Positions 1-6,388 of a DNA stretch of 8,733 nucleotides are shown piece by piece. Location: assembly GCA_017990795.1 (NCBI GenBank), contig JAGNNG010000057.1, forward strand, positions 1 to 8,733, given 5' to 3'. The DNA is from Deltaproteobacteria bacterium. Lineage in GTDB: Bacteria; Myxococcota_A; Polyangia; Palsa-1104; JAEUJZ01. The notes under the pieces were generated by a model, which had not been told where the DNA came from, did not search any database, and saw nothing but the letters and a program-made list of their open reading frames with translations. The position numbers and the translations under genes are program-made. Every line of letters starts with the position of its first letter. Position 1 is the stretch's first letter.

Positions 1-2274
1 ACGACTGCCGCCGCGCCAGCGAAAGCCACTACGACCGGAACCACTCCACCAGCAGGCAATACGACGACGGCTTCCGGCAGCGGTCCCGCAGCCTCCGTCA
101 GCGCTGCCGCCGTGACAAGTCCCACTGCTGGCAGCGGGAGTCCGGACGCTGGAGTCACTGATGCGGCAGCGTCTCCTGATGCCGGGGTCGCTGATGCTAG
201 TACAGCTCCTGCGGCGGTGGACCCAGAACTGCAGGCGCGCATTGATGCCCTAGAGTCGCAAAACGACCTGTTCATGAGCAACATCGGCAACCGTCAGGCG
301 TTTTTGCAGACGGCCATCATGAACGTGGGTCGGGCTCAGGCTGCGGGCCAGACACCGACGGCTCCTGCGGTCAGGGATCTGTTTAAGGCGACGGGAGAGA
401 TGGTCGTATCGCGGGTTCTGCCGCACGATGGCACGGTCCACTCGGTGGCGTACTCGACCGACGGTAGCAAGCTGGTCACCGGCTGCTCTGATGGGCAGGC
501 GCGGGTATTTGATGCGCGGTCGTTGACGCTGCTGCAGACGCTGAAGGGTCACACGCTGGAAGTATATGGCGCGGCCTTTTCGGCAGACGGCAATCGTGTC
601 GTTACTGGCAGCGCAGATCGCACCGCCAAGGTCTGGGATGTGCGAACCGGTCAAGTCCTGGCGACGATGACGGGTCACAATCAGGAGATCAACGTCGCAG
701 CTTTCTCACGCGATGGTGCTCGCATCGTCACGGCCAGCGGCGATAACACCGCCAAGATCTGGGATGCACGTACAGGAAAGCTCTTGCTGACGCTGGTTGG
801 GCATCAGGGACCGGTGCTTTATGCGGGCTTTTCTCCCGATGGTGGGCGCGTGGTCACGGCCAGCTCTGATGATGTAGCCAGAATCTGGGACTCGCGCACG
901 GGTCGTGGCATCTTTGGTTTCAACGGTCACGGCGAGGATGTGACCTCGGCGGTGTGGTCGCCAAATGGGCTCCGTATCTTGTCTGCGGGCCGCGATAAAA
1001 AGGCGATGGTCTGGGAGGCTGCGACGGGCCGAGTGCTGCTGACGCTGCATGACACCGAAGAAGGTGTGCGGACCGCTGCGTATTCAGTCGATGGCTTGCG
1101 AATCGTCACCTCCAGCTCGGGACGTATTGCGCGCGTTTGGGATGCGATCAGCGGTCGGGCGCTCTACGTCCTAAAAGGGCACACCCAGGAGGTTCGGGCC
1201 GCAGTATTTTCGCCGGATTTTTCCCGGGTGCTGACGGCCAGCGGAGATGCGACAGCGCGGATCTGGGATGTTCGAGCGGGCCGCAGTGGTCAGATTTACC
1301 AGGCCAAGTCAGAGATCAACTCGGCGGCCTTTTCGGCTGACGGCATGCGAGTGGTCACCACCTGTGTCGATCACAATGTGCTGGTTTGGAATGCCCGGAC
1401 CGAGCGTGCGCAGATGCTGCTGCAGGGTCACCAAGGCGAGGTCTTTGCGGGCGTGTTTGCTCCAAATGGAGCCAGGCTAGCGACGGCAAGTGCGGACAAG
1501 ACGGTACGGGTGTGGGACGCGCGCGTGGGTGGTACGGTGCAGGTGCTGCAAGGGCATCAAGGGCCGGTTTACTCGGTCGCCTACTCAAGCGATGGTAGCA
1601 AGCTGGTGTCGGCTAGTGCGGATCGCACAGCTCGGATCTGGGACACCAAGACCGGGCAAGTGCTGCAGGTACTGCAAGGTCACACCGGCGAGGTTCATGG
1701 CTGCACGTTCTCTCCCGACGGTCAAAAAGTGGTGACGGCGAGCTCGGATGGCAATACCCAGGTCTGGGATGTAGCGACGGGGCGCAGCTTGAAAGTCCTG
1801 CAGGGGCATGCTCAGGATGTGCTTGCGGTGACGTACTCGGGAGACGGGGCCCGGATTGCCTCGAGTGGCGCCGATGGAACGGTCTTGGTTTGGGACGCCG
1901 CGACGGGTCAGCTGCAGTACAACCTGCAAGGCCATCGGTCGGTGGTACGAGCGGTGACGTTTTCGCCCGACAGTACGCTGCTAGCCAGCAGTGGCGACGA
2001 CAAGACTGCACGTATTTGGGATGTAAAGACCGGCAAGCTGCAGCTGACGCTGGATGAGCGTACCGGCGCGGTCCGGGGCGTGAACTTTACCCCCGACGGC
2101 ACCCGCGTCATCTTGGCGGCAGGCGATGGCACCGCGCGCATCTTGCTGGCCAGCGTGGATGGTCTGCTGGGCTTTGGCTGTCGGGTTCTGCGTGGCACCG
2201 ACCTGTATAGCGAGATCCAGAGCCACTGCGATCGCTTTCCTGATGAAAACAAGCCAGGCGGAACGACACAGTGA
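1..2274 (+). CDS. WD40-repeat protein, two seven-bladed propellers (5' end outside window)
   Basis: The reading frame is open from base 1, so the gene begins before the window. The first in-frame start-like codon, GTG at 112, has no ribosome binding site and lies inside a low-complexity Ala/Thr/Pro/Ser stretch containing two PDAGV motifs, so it is probably internal. Counting from 112, residues 37-80 look helical and may form a short coiled coil. From residue 105 there are fourteen WD40 blades of 42 residues (blade 8 has 41), typically opening with His and ending in [IV]WD plus a TG turn. Fourteen blades fit two seven-bladed propellers, which are protein-interaction scaffolds. The WD pair is altered in blades 1 (FD), 5 (WE), 8 (WN) and 14 (IL). 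A short tail with two cysteines and charged residues follows and the stop is TGA. In related bacteria such propellers are often the C-terminal half of kinases or other signalling proteins, but the N-terminal domain cannot be seen here. The WD40 assignment is very secure; the cellular role and location are unknown. Confidence 0.95.
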   Translation, partial: TTAAAPAKATTTGTTPPAGNTTTASGSGPAASVSAAAVTSPTAGSGSPDAGVTDAAASPDAGVADASTAPAAVDPELQARIDALESQNDLFMSNIGNRQAFLQTAIMNVGRAQAAGQTPTAPAVRDLFKATGEMVVSRVLPHDGTVHSVAYSTDGSKLVTGCSDGQARVFDARSLTLLQTLKGHTLEVYGAAFSADGNRVVTGSADRTAKVWDVRTGQVLATMTGHNQEINVAAFSRDGARIVTASGDNTAKIWDARTGKLLLTLVGHQGPVLYAGFSPDGGRVVTASSDDVARIWDSRTGRGIFGFNGHGEDVTSAVWSPNGLRILSAGRDKKAMVWEAATGRVLLTLHDTEEGVRTAAYSVDGLRIVTSSSGRIARVWDAISGRALYVLKGHTQEVRAAVFSPDFSRVLTASGDATARIWDVRAGRSGQIYQAKSEINSAAFSADGMRVVTTCVDHNVLVWNARTERAQMLLQGHQGEVFAGVFAPNGARLATASADKTVRVWDARVGGTVQVLQGHQGPVYSVAYSSDGSKLVSASADRTARIWDTKTGQVLQVLQGHTGEVHGCTFSPDGQKVVTASSDGNTQVWDVATGRSLKVLQGHAQDVLAVTYSGDGARIASSGADGTVLVWDAATGQLQYNLQGHRSVVRAVTFSPDSTLLASSGDDKTARIWDVKTGKLQLTLDERTGAVRGVNFTPDGTRVILAAGDGTARILLASVDGLLGFGCRVLRGTDLYSEIQSHCDRFPDENKPGGTTQ
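424..2184 (+). repeat. Tandem coding repeat, 14 WD40 units at 126-bp period
   Basis: The units start at 424, 550, 676, 802, 928, 1054, 1180, 1306, 1429, 1555, 1681, 1807, 1933 and 2059. Every step is exactly 126 bp except the eighth unit, which is 123 bp (one codon shorter). The units are diverged at DNA level but keep the same protein frame, so this is an in-gene domain repeat and not a satellite. The opening His of the blade is missing in units 6, 8 and 14. Units 1 and 10 share an unusually similar segment (SVAYS-DGSKLV), and units 2 and 11 also resemble each other. Confidence 0.93.
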
Positions 2275-2333
2275 CCCAAGCTGGAGTGGGCGCCGGATTG
2301 CGCCCCGCACGTCGCTCGCAGTACATTCTTGAT

Positions 2334-2882
2334 ATGAAAATCCAGACCACACGAACCGGGGTCGGGCTGGCGATCGGCCTGCTGCTGGGGACTTACTCCG
2401 CGACGCTTGCCTACGCAGATGAGGCAGCCCCTGAAGCTGCCAAGCCAGCGCTGCCTAACATTCCCGCGCCGCCTGACGTGGCCAAGGCTCCTGCAGACGG
2501 TCAGAAGACCAAGTCAGGGCTGGTCAGCAAGGTGCTGCAGAAGGGCACCGGCACCGTGCATCCCAAAGCGGGCGACATGGTGGAGGTCAACTACGCGGGC
2601 TGGATGACCGACGGCAAGCTGTTTGATACCTCGCAGAAGCGCGGCACCACTGCGAAGTTCCCACTCGACAAGCTCATCGAAGGCTGGCGCGAGGGACTGA
2701 AGCTGATGGTGGTCGGAGAGAAGCGCCGGATGTGGATTCCTGCAGATCTGGCTTACGGCGATACGCCTCGGCGTCCCGGTGGTCCCTTCGGTCTGCTGGT
2801 ATTCGACGTAGAACTGGTCAGCATTCCCGGGCCTGCCGACGACGCGCCCAAAGTGAGCCCACTTAAGAAGCACGCAAAGTAG
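2334..2882 (+). CDS. Secreted FKBP-type peptidyl-prolyl cis-trans isomerase
   Basis: This enzyme catalyses cis-trans isomerisation of peptide bonds before proline and would assist folding outside the cytoplasm. From ATG 2334 the product has 182 residues. A signal peptide covers residues 1-28 (basic start, hydrophobic GLAIGLLLGTYSATLA, likely cut after AYA), with no lipobox cysteine. A Pro/Ala-rich linker spans about 31-57 and one FKBP domain about 60-165. The usual pocket residues are present: Y87, F97-D98 in the LFDTS motif, F109, I115, W118 in EGWREGLKLM, Y141 in LAYG, and F157 in LVFDVELV. The loop after LAYG is Pro/Gly/Arg-rich. The start is uncertain: an in-frame GTG at 2271 overlaps the upstream stop and has an AGGCGG at 2256-2261, but it would add 21 residues before the signal peptide. 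ATG 2334 lacks a clear binding site but gives a normal signal sequence. The gene follows the WD40 gene closely and may share its transcript. Confidence 0.9.
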   Translation: MKIQTTRTGVGLAIGLLLGTYSATLAYADEAAPEAAKPALPNIPAPPDVAKAPADGQKTKSGLVSKVLQKGTGTVHPKAGDMVEVNYAGWMTDGKLFDTSQKRGTTAKFPLDKLIEGWREGLKLMVVGEKRRMWIPADLAYGDTPRRPGGPFGLLVFDVELVSIPGPADDAPKVSPLKKHAK

Positions 2883-2966
2883 CAGCACTGTCGGGACGGG
2901 CGCAGCTTCGGTTCAGGGAGCTGCAGGCTGAGCACATTACCAACACCACTTTTTGTAGCAAGAGCT

Positions 2967-2972
2967 GGGGGA
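2967..2972 (+). promoter_or_regulatory. Ribosome binding site of the Nudix gene
   Basis: A GGGGGA run ends four bases before ATG 2977. The purine-rich run supports this start, although the spacing is a little short. Confidence 0.45.
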
Positions 2973-2976
2973 TCTG

Positions 2977-3435
2977 ATGGGGCTGCCAACGAAGGTGCCG
3001 TTTGTGGCGGTGGACTGCATTATTGAGCTGACCGATCATCCCCTTCACCGAGAGGACCGACCGGCGCTGGTGCTGATTGAGCGTCGCTATCCACCGCTCG
3101 GCTGGGCCATCCCGGGCGGCTTTGTCGACGTCGGTGAGTCGCTGTCCACAGCGGCGATGCGCGAAGCACTAGAAGAAACGTCGCTGCAGGTGGAACTGAC
3201 CGAGCAGCTGTTTACCTACTCAGCTCCGAGTCGGGATCCGCGTCGGCATACCATCTCGACGGTGTTTGTGGGGCGTGCGACCGGGACAGCGCGGGCTGCT
3301 GATGACGCTGGCCGCCTGGAGGTGTTTACCGAGGAGACACTGCAGACGGTGACACTGGTGTTTGATCACGCGCAGGTGCTGGCCGACTACTTCCACTGGC
3401 GCAGAACTGGAAAGCGACCGCCCGCGCAGCGATAG
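2977..3435 (+). CDS. Nudix hydrolase, ADP-ribose pyrophosphatase-like
   Basis: Nudix enzymes hydrolyse nucleoside diphosphates linked to another group, using Mg ions held by the Nudix-box glutamates. The box (GX5EX7REUXEEXGU) lies at residues 48-70: G48, E54, R62-E63, E66-E67. The usual glycine near its end is serine (S69), a tolerated variant. Downstream, the SAPSRDPRRH segment (residues 82-91) matches the Pro-x-RDPR-x-H pattern of ADP-ribose pyrophosphatase-like Nudix proteins, and the C-terminal FDHAQVLADY helix is also usual in that group. The 152-residue length is normal and there is no signal peptide, so the protein is cytoplasmic. It lies 94 bp after the isomerase gene on the same strand, so co-transcription is possible but not shown. 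The fold assignment is secure; ADP-ribose as substrate is inferred. Confidence 0.93.
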   Translation: MGLPTKVPFVAVDCIIELTDHPLHREDRPALVLIERRYPPLGWAIPGGFVDVGESLSTAAMREALEETSLQVELTEQLFTYSAPSRDPRRHTISTVFVGRATGTARAADDAGRLEVFTEETLQTVTLVFDHAQVLADYFHWRRTGKRPPAQR

Positions 3436-3466
3436 CAAAAGACACAGCGCCCCGTCGGGGAGTCGC

Positions 3467-3480
3467 GCTCGATTGCGAGC
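3467..3480. other. Small hairpin after the Nudix stop
   Basis: GCTCG at 3467-3471 pairs with CGAGC at 3476-3480 around an ATTG loop, followed by a T-rich stretch (TTGTCTGTAGTT). A neighbouring CCCC/GGGG hairpin lies at 3450-3460, and AGACA at 3440-3444 can pair with TGTCT at 3482-3486, enclosing both hairpins. This may be a folded 3' end of the Nudix message; the evidence is only base complementarity. Confidence 0.25.
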
Positions 3481-3510
3481 TTGTCTGTAGTTGGTGCTGA
3501 AGCGAGGTAG

Positions 3511-3544
3511 CTGCCCCTGCTGCTAGCGTCGGTAGCAGGGGCAG
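3511..3544. terminator. Strong hairpin between convergent genes, candidate two-way terminator
   Basis: The arms at 3511-3521 and 3534-3544 are perfect 11-bp inverted repeats (CTGCCCCTGCT and its complement) around a 12-base loop. The stem is GC-rich and sits between the stops of the Nudix gene and the minus-strand 450-residue gene, where a bidirectional terminator is expected. No T-run follows on either strand, so it is not a classic rho-independent terminator. It might instead protect 3' ends or act together with Rho. Confidence 0.5.
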
Positions 3545-3571
3545 AGCAGAAAGAGATCGTTGCGGTGTAGC

Positions 3572-4924
3572 TTAGCCGTAGACGATAACGCCGAGCGCCA
3601 TCTGATTGACGGCGGCCATCTCTAGCACGATGCGCAGCTCGGCCCAGGCCAGCAGCAGGCGCTCGATGTCGGTGCGCGACTTCTGCTCTTGGCCCGCGCG
3701 CCACTGTAGATAGGCTTTCTCGTCGCTGATTGCGCCATAACGAGCGGTATACAGCGCACGACAGAACTTCTCCAGTCGAGCACCCAGCTTGTTCCCGTCA
3801 AAGTCGCGCACCAGGTTGAGGATGCGGTCGGCCTTGATCAGAAATACTGCACCGTCGTAAGGCTGACCCGGCTTCGCCCATGGCACCAGCGCGCCAATCT
3901 CGTCGGGTCCGATGTTCTCCAGCAGCGGACCGTAGCCCCCGGGAGGCTTCGGACACGGCAGCACCTCGATCATGGCATCCAGGACGCTGGGCAGGTCTTC
4001 TAGCTCTTCTGCGTCATCGGCGTCGACGATTGGGGTGGCATCACCAATGCTCAAGATCGCCAGCAGCTTCTGATCCAGGAACTTTAGCGTCTCGCCACCG
4101 GCATAAACTCCCGCATGCGATAGCGCCAGCAGCTCAAAAGCGTGGATGTGCCACGACGGATGGTCTTTGCTCTGTCCGGGCGGCGTCTGCAGCTGGTTCA
4201 GAGATTTCGTCGTGGAGTCGCGCAGCTCGATGAGCGGGCCGACGACCTCGACGGGAGCGCTTCCAATGACCTGCGCCAGCTGCGGACCGGGCACTTCGCC
4301 GAACGCCTGTTGAATCAAGCTACCGTCGAAGGCGAAGAACGAGAGCCGCGTCTGATCGGCATCGTCGCTGTCCTTGGCTGGGCCGCCCGCTGCATCGGTC
4401 GGTCGGTCAAAGCCGCGATCATGGAACACAAACGTGCCAAGTCCCGTCGGAGTCCCAGCAGGCACCAGCAGGATGCGTCCCCGGGTGAGCGCTGCCGTAC
4501 GCGACGCTGCTTGGCCAAAGCCGATGCGCGTGCCGTCGTCGTTTTCGACCAGCTCGTCGACAGTGTGGCCGACCAGCTCTTTGAACTGGTCCGCAAACGC
4601 GTCGTTCGGCTCGCCAGAGTAGCTAGCGACTTCGATGCCGTCTTCAAAGGCATGAAGCAGGGCTTGCTTGGCTTGGTGGTTGACGTGGATAAACATCGCC
4701 TTGCCACCGCTCTGCGACAGAGCTACCAGCAGCGCCGGCGAGATCGACGGCAGGCCGGACGCACCCTCAAGCACCTCGAGCTGGTGGATGTCCACCTTCT
4801 CCAGCGGTGCCAGGCGGATCCAGGCAGCGGGCGGCGCGTTCTGCGCCACGACGTTAACAACTTGATCTGGGCTCATGCCGCGCGGGGGCAGCGGCAACAG
4901 GATGGCGGTTAAATCAGCTGGCAT
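3572..4924 (-). CDS. Unassigned soluble protein, 450 residues
   Basis: I do not recognise this family. The reading frame is complete, from ATG at 4924 to TAA at 3574-3572, with third-position GC bias typical of real genes in this window. The product has no signal peptide or membrane helix, so it should be cytoplasmic. Visible features are a Pro-rich start (residues 8-35), a Gly/Ala/Asp-rich stretch at about 170-192 that looks like a linker between two domains, an acidic run DADDAEELEDL at 301-311, and a helical C-terminal third with R/K/E-rich helices (about 380-435). There are only two cysteines (324 and 388) and no nucleotide-binding or obvious catalytic motif. No good Shine-Dalgarno sequence precedes the start; the next ATG, at residue 17, has none either. 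It is convergent with the Nudix gene and lies 244 bp downstream of the C39-like peptidase gene, probably with its own promoter. That the gene is real is well supported; the function is unknown. Confidence 0.85.
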   Translation of the reverse strand: MPADLTAILLPLPPRGMSPDQVVNVVAQNAPPAAWIRLAPLEKVDIHQLEVLEGASGLPSISPALLVALSQSGGKAMFIHVNHQAKQALLHAFEDGIEVASYSGEPNDAFADQFKELVGHTVDELVENDDGTRIGFGQAASRTAALTRGRILLVPAGTPTGLGTFVFHDRGFDRPTDAAGGPAKDSDDADQTRLSFFAFDGSLIQQAFGEVPGPQLAQVIGSAPVEVVGPLIELRDSTTKSLNQLQTPPGQSKDHPSWHIHAFELLALSHAGVYAGGETLKFLDQKLLAILSIGDATPIVDADDAEELEDLPSVLDAMIEVLPCPKPPGGYGPLLENIGPDEIGALVPWAKPGQPYDGAVFLIKADRILNLVRDFDGNKLGARLEKFCRALYTARYGAISDEKAYLQWRAGQEQKSRTDIERLLLAWAELRIVLEMAAVNQMALGVIVYG

Positions 4925-4939
4925 ACAAGGGAGTAGGTT

Positions 4940-5200
4940 ATGCCGAGTCCCTGCCTGAAGTCACGTACGTTGATGCATGCCCGCTTGCGAGCCCCGGACC
5001 CGAGGGAATTCGGGCGACTACCCCGGGCTTTGGCCGATGTCGACCGCGTGCGATCGGGACCAAAGCGACCACTGGGCTTAGTGCAGGACGCCTGCTTGGG
5101 CAAGCCTTTCGTTTTCGCGACTTTTCGCCGCTTTTCTTTGATTTTTGCGATTTTTTGGCTGGCGGCGCCTAGTCCAGTCGCAGCAAGCGGTGCGTCGTGA
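4940..5200 (+). CDS. Doubtful small ORF with a good ribosome binding site
   Basis: This 86-codon frame starts with ATG at 4940, preceded by AAGGGAG at 4927-4933 with a 6-base spacer, a better site than most genes here have. The predicted product is Arg/Pro-rich at the start and has a hydrophobic stretch near residues 56-75 that could span a membrane. Against it, the hydrophobic part is encoded by the regular T-tracts at 5107-5156, third-position GC bias is weak, and the last 32 bp run antisense through the end of the C39-like peptidase gene. It is more likely a chance frame across the intergenic region, listed because the start signal is good. Confidence 0.15.
   Translation: MPSPCLKSRTLMHARLRAPDPREFGRLPRALADVDRVRSGPKRPLGLVQDACLGKPFVFATFRRFSLIFAIFWLAAPSPVAASGAS
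5107..5156. other. Helically phased T-tracts (predicted curved DNA)
   Basis: T-runs of four to six bases begin at 5112, 5122, 5132, 5142 and 5151, with a shorter TTT at 5107 and another at 5137. The spacing is 10, 10, 10 and 9 bp, close to one helical turn, which is the known arrangement for intrinsically bent DNA. It stands out sharply in an otherwise GC-rich window. It lies just beyond the stop of the minus-strand C39-like peptidase gene and roughly 185-230 bp upstream of the start of the 450-residue gene. It could be a bend in that gene's promoter region or a binding site for a nucleoid protein. Confidence 0.6.
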
Positions 5201-6017
5201 GCGGCGGGCTCACGAGGGGGGGCGCTGGAGGCTCTGGCGCGGTCACGCGGGGCACTTGGGTCGCGGCAGCGGTTGCCCCTTTGGTTTTGCCTGGCGGCTT
5301 GACGGGCTTTGGGATCACGCGTGGCACCGCTACTTCTGCCGGGCGACTGATAACGATGCCCAGCTGATAGTCGCGATGGAGCTTGGGGTCGGTTCGGATG
5401 CCGTTTACGTCGTGCCAGCGGGCCGCTAGCTCGCGGATGGGCAGGTAGGTGTAGGCGTCCCCCGTCGAGGGATCCATGAAATACAAATAGTAGTCATCCA
5501 TGCCAATCAAAACTACGTAGTGGCCGTCGTCCCAGATCTTGGACCACCGGCGTGTACGCGTCGCTGAGCCAGCCCAGGCCTGCAGCTCTAGGATGACGGT
5601 CTTTTTCTCGGCAAGCGCTGTACGTAGGCCGTCTAGCGTCATGGGCTGCTCAACGGTAGCCAGGAGGCCGAAGCTGCGGGCGGTCTGCGCCAGCGCCTCT
5701 GGCAGCGTGCCTTCGTCGGGATGCGTGCCGAGGGGCTTATACAGCGCGGACTCGGGACCTGAAAACATCTGGTAATAGCGCAGCACCCCCAGGAGCGCCG
5801 CCGGTCCGCAGCTGTACGAGCGCACCTGCCCGATCAAGGGCACCCGGAGCACATCCTCTGGCAGCTTGGGTGGGTGTGGCACGCTTGGGCGACTGCCGTG
5901 GCGTGAGCGCGCCTCCGACACACCCACTAGCTGAGGCTGCCAGCAGGTCACCACAAGACCCGCCAGCCCCAACAGCCGGAGCGCCGCACAGCAGTATTTC
6001 CAGAGAGCGATTCGCAT
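5169..6017 (-). CDS. Secreted C39-like cysteine peptidase
   Basis: This is a papain-like cysteine peptidase of the C39/C39-like fold, 282 residues. The expected catalytic set is complete: Q64 (oxyanion hole) six residues before C70 in SYSCGPAALLGVLRYY, H166 in DDGHYVVLIGMDD, and D182 in FMDPSTG. The N-terminus (residues 1-26) is a signal peptide with a long hydrophobic segment, so the enzyme acts outside the cytoplasm. Cys25 sits after VVT, a poor lipobox, so a lipoprotein is unlikely. After the domain (about 57-225) comes a Pro/Lys/Ala-rich tail (about 227-276), probably a flexible linker or wall-contact segment. Classic C39 domains sit at the front of ABC exporters and cut double-glycine leaders in the cytoplasm; here there is no transporter and the enzyme is exported, so its substrate is unknown. 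No strong ribosome binding site precedes ATG 6017. Divergent from the outer-membrane protein gene. Confidence 0.88.
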   Translation of the reverse strand: MRIALWKYCCAALRLLGLAGLVVTCWQPQLVGVSEARSRHGSRPSVPHPPKLPEDVLRVPLIGQVRSYSCGPAALLGVLRYYQMFSGPESALYKPLGTHPDEGTLPEALAQTARSFGLLATVEQPMTLDGLRTALAEKKTVILELQAWAGSATRTRRWSKIWDDGHYVVLIGMDDYYLYFMDPSTGDAYTYLPIRELAARWHDVNGIRTDPKLHRDYQLGIVISRPAEVAVPRVIPKPVKPPGKTKGATAAATQVPRVTAPEPPAPPLVSPPLTTHRLLRLD

Positions 6018-6287
6018 AGTTGGTCTCAGGCGAGCTTGAGCTTTCAGAGCCGTAGCATCGCCGCTTCCTGCTTTCGGACTGCGATCAGTTCAGCTGGCCG
6101 CAGATGCTAGCGCAGCTTTTCTGCAGTTCGGTGGGATTGCCAAGCCTCCTAGCTTACATCTCGGCGGCTCGGCCTTTGTTGTCTGCTTACAAAACGTGCT
6201 GTCGGGGTGCATGGATCTGATGCTGCCAGGCCGCGGGCCGAAGCGCTGCTACAGCGGGCCAGCGGCAGGTTGGTTCTCGTCGATAAG

Positions 6288-6337
6288 CCGGTAAGCGCGC
6301 GGGATTTGTCCTCGAAGAATGGTCGCTATCTTACCGG
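6288..6337. repeat. 8-bp inverted repeat upstream of the barrel protein gene
   Basis: CCGGTAAG at 6288-6295 and its exact complement CTTACCGG at 6330-6337 are 34 bp apart, and the right copy overlaps the candidate -10 box at 6327-6332. Such spaced half-sites can be a paired operator or, in RNA, the base of a long hairpin in the leader. A chance match is possible at this length. Confidence 0.3.
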
Positions 6338-6375
6338 TCTCATGATAAAAAACGCCCACCGTTAGCCATGTAGGC

Positions 6376-6381
6376 AAGGAG
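6376..6381 (+). promoter_or_regulatory. Ribosome binding site of the outer-membrane protein gene
   Basis: AAGGAG lies seven bases before ATG 6389, the best Shine-Dalgarno match in the window, and fixes the start despite a long basic N-terminus. An overlapping ATG at 6385 is only three bases from the site and would give a four-codon frame ending in TGA; an ATG-TAG start-stop pair precedes it at 6368-6373. Confidence 0.75.
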
Positions 6382-6388
6382 CGTATGT

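Larger units (their letters stand above)
6018..6388. promoter_or_regulatory. Divergent intergenic region, 371 bp
   Basis: This gap must hold the start signals for the C39-like peptidase gene (minus) and the barrel protein gene (plus). I see no sigma-70 promoter that is close to consensus. The best plus-strand candidate is TTGTCC at 6306-6311 with TATCTT at 6327-6332, but its spacer is only 15 bp. A TGATAA with an adjoining A-run at 6343-6352 has no matching -35 box. Small structural elements are a CGCTG/CAGCG hairpin at 6244-6256, a GAGCTT direct repeat at 6032-6043, and the inverted repeat listed separately. No convincing small gene was found on either strand. Confidence 0.35.

Noticed and set aside
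424..2184. 126-bp repeats as a CRISPR or satellite array
   Set aside because: The units are diverged, have no spacer structure, and encode a continuous WD40 protein; selection is on protein sequence.
250..2352. Several minus-strand frames opposite the WD40 gene (for example 250-678, 706-1050, 1585-1935, 1908-2279)
   Set aside because: They repeat with the same period as the WD40 units and are the antisense reading of that repeat; they have no independent start signals.
2902..2954. GCAGCT/AGCTGC hairpin followed by a T-run as a terminator after the isomerase gene
   Set aside because: The 6-bp stem has an 11-base loop and the TTTTT lies about 25 bases beyond it, which does not fit an intrinsic terminator.
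4142..4912. Long plus-strand frame (256 codons) antisense to the 450-residue gene
   Set aside because: It is a mirror frame of a GC-biased gene: the product is a run of Arg/Leu/Asp/Val without domain features, there is no ribosome binding site, and it lies wholly inside a better gene.
5091..5126. GCTTGGGCAAGC followed by T-runs as a plus-strand intrinsic terminator
   Set aside because: The stem is only 4-5 bp with a tiny loop and no supported plus-strand gene ends there; the T-runs are better explained as a phased set.
5943..5948. Lipoprotein signal in the C39-like peptidase (Cys25)
   Set aside because: The residues before the cysteine are V-V-T; threonine at that position is unlike a normal lipobox, so a plain signal peptide is more likely.
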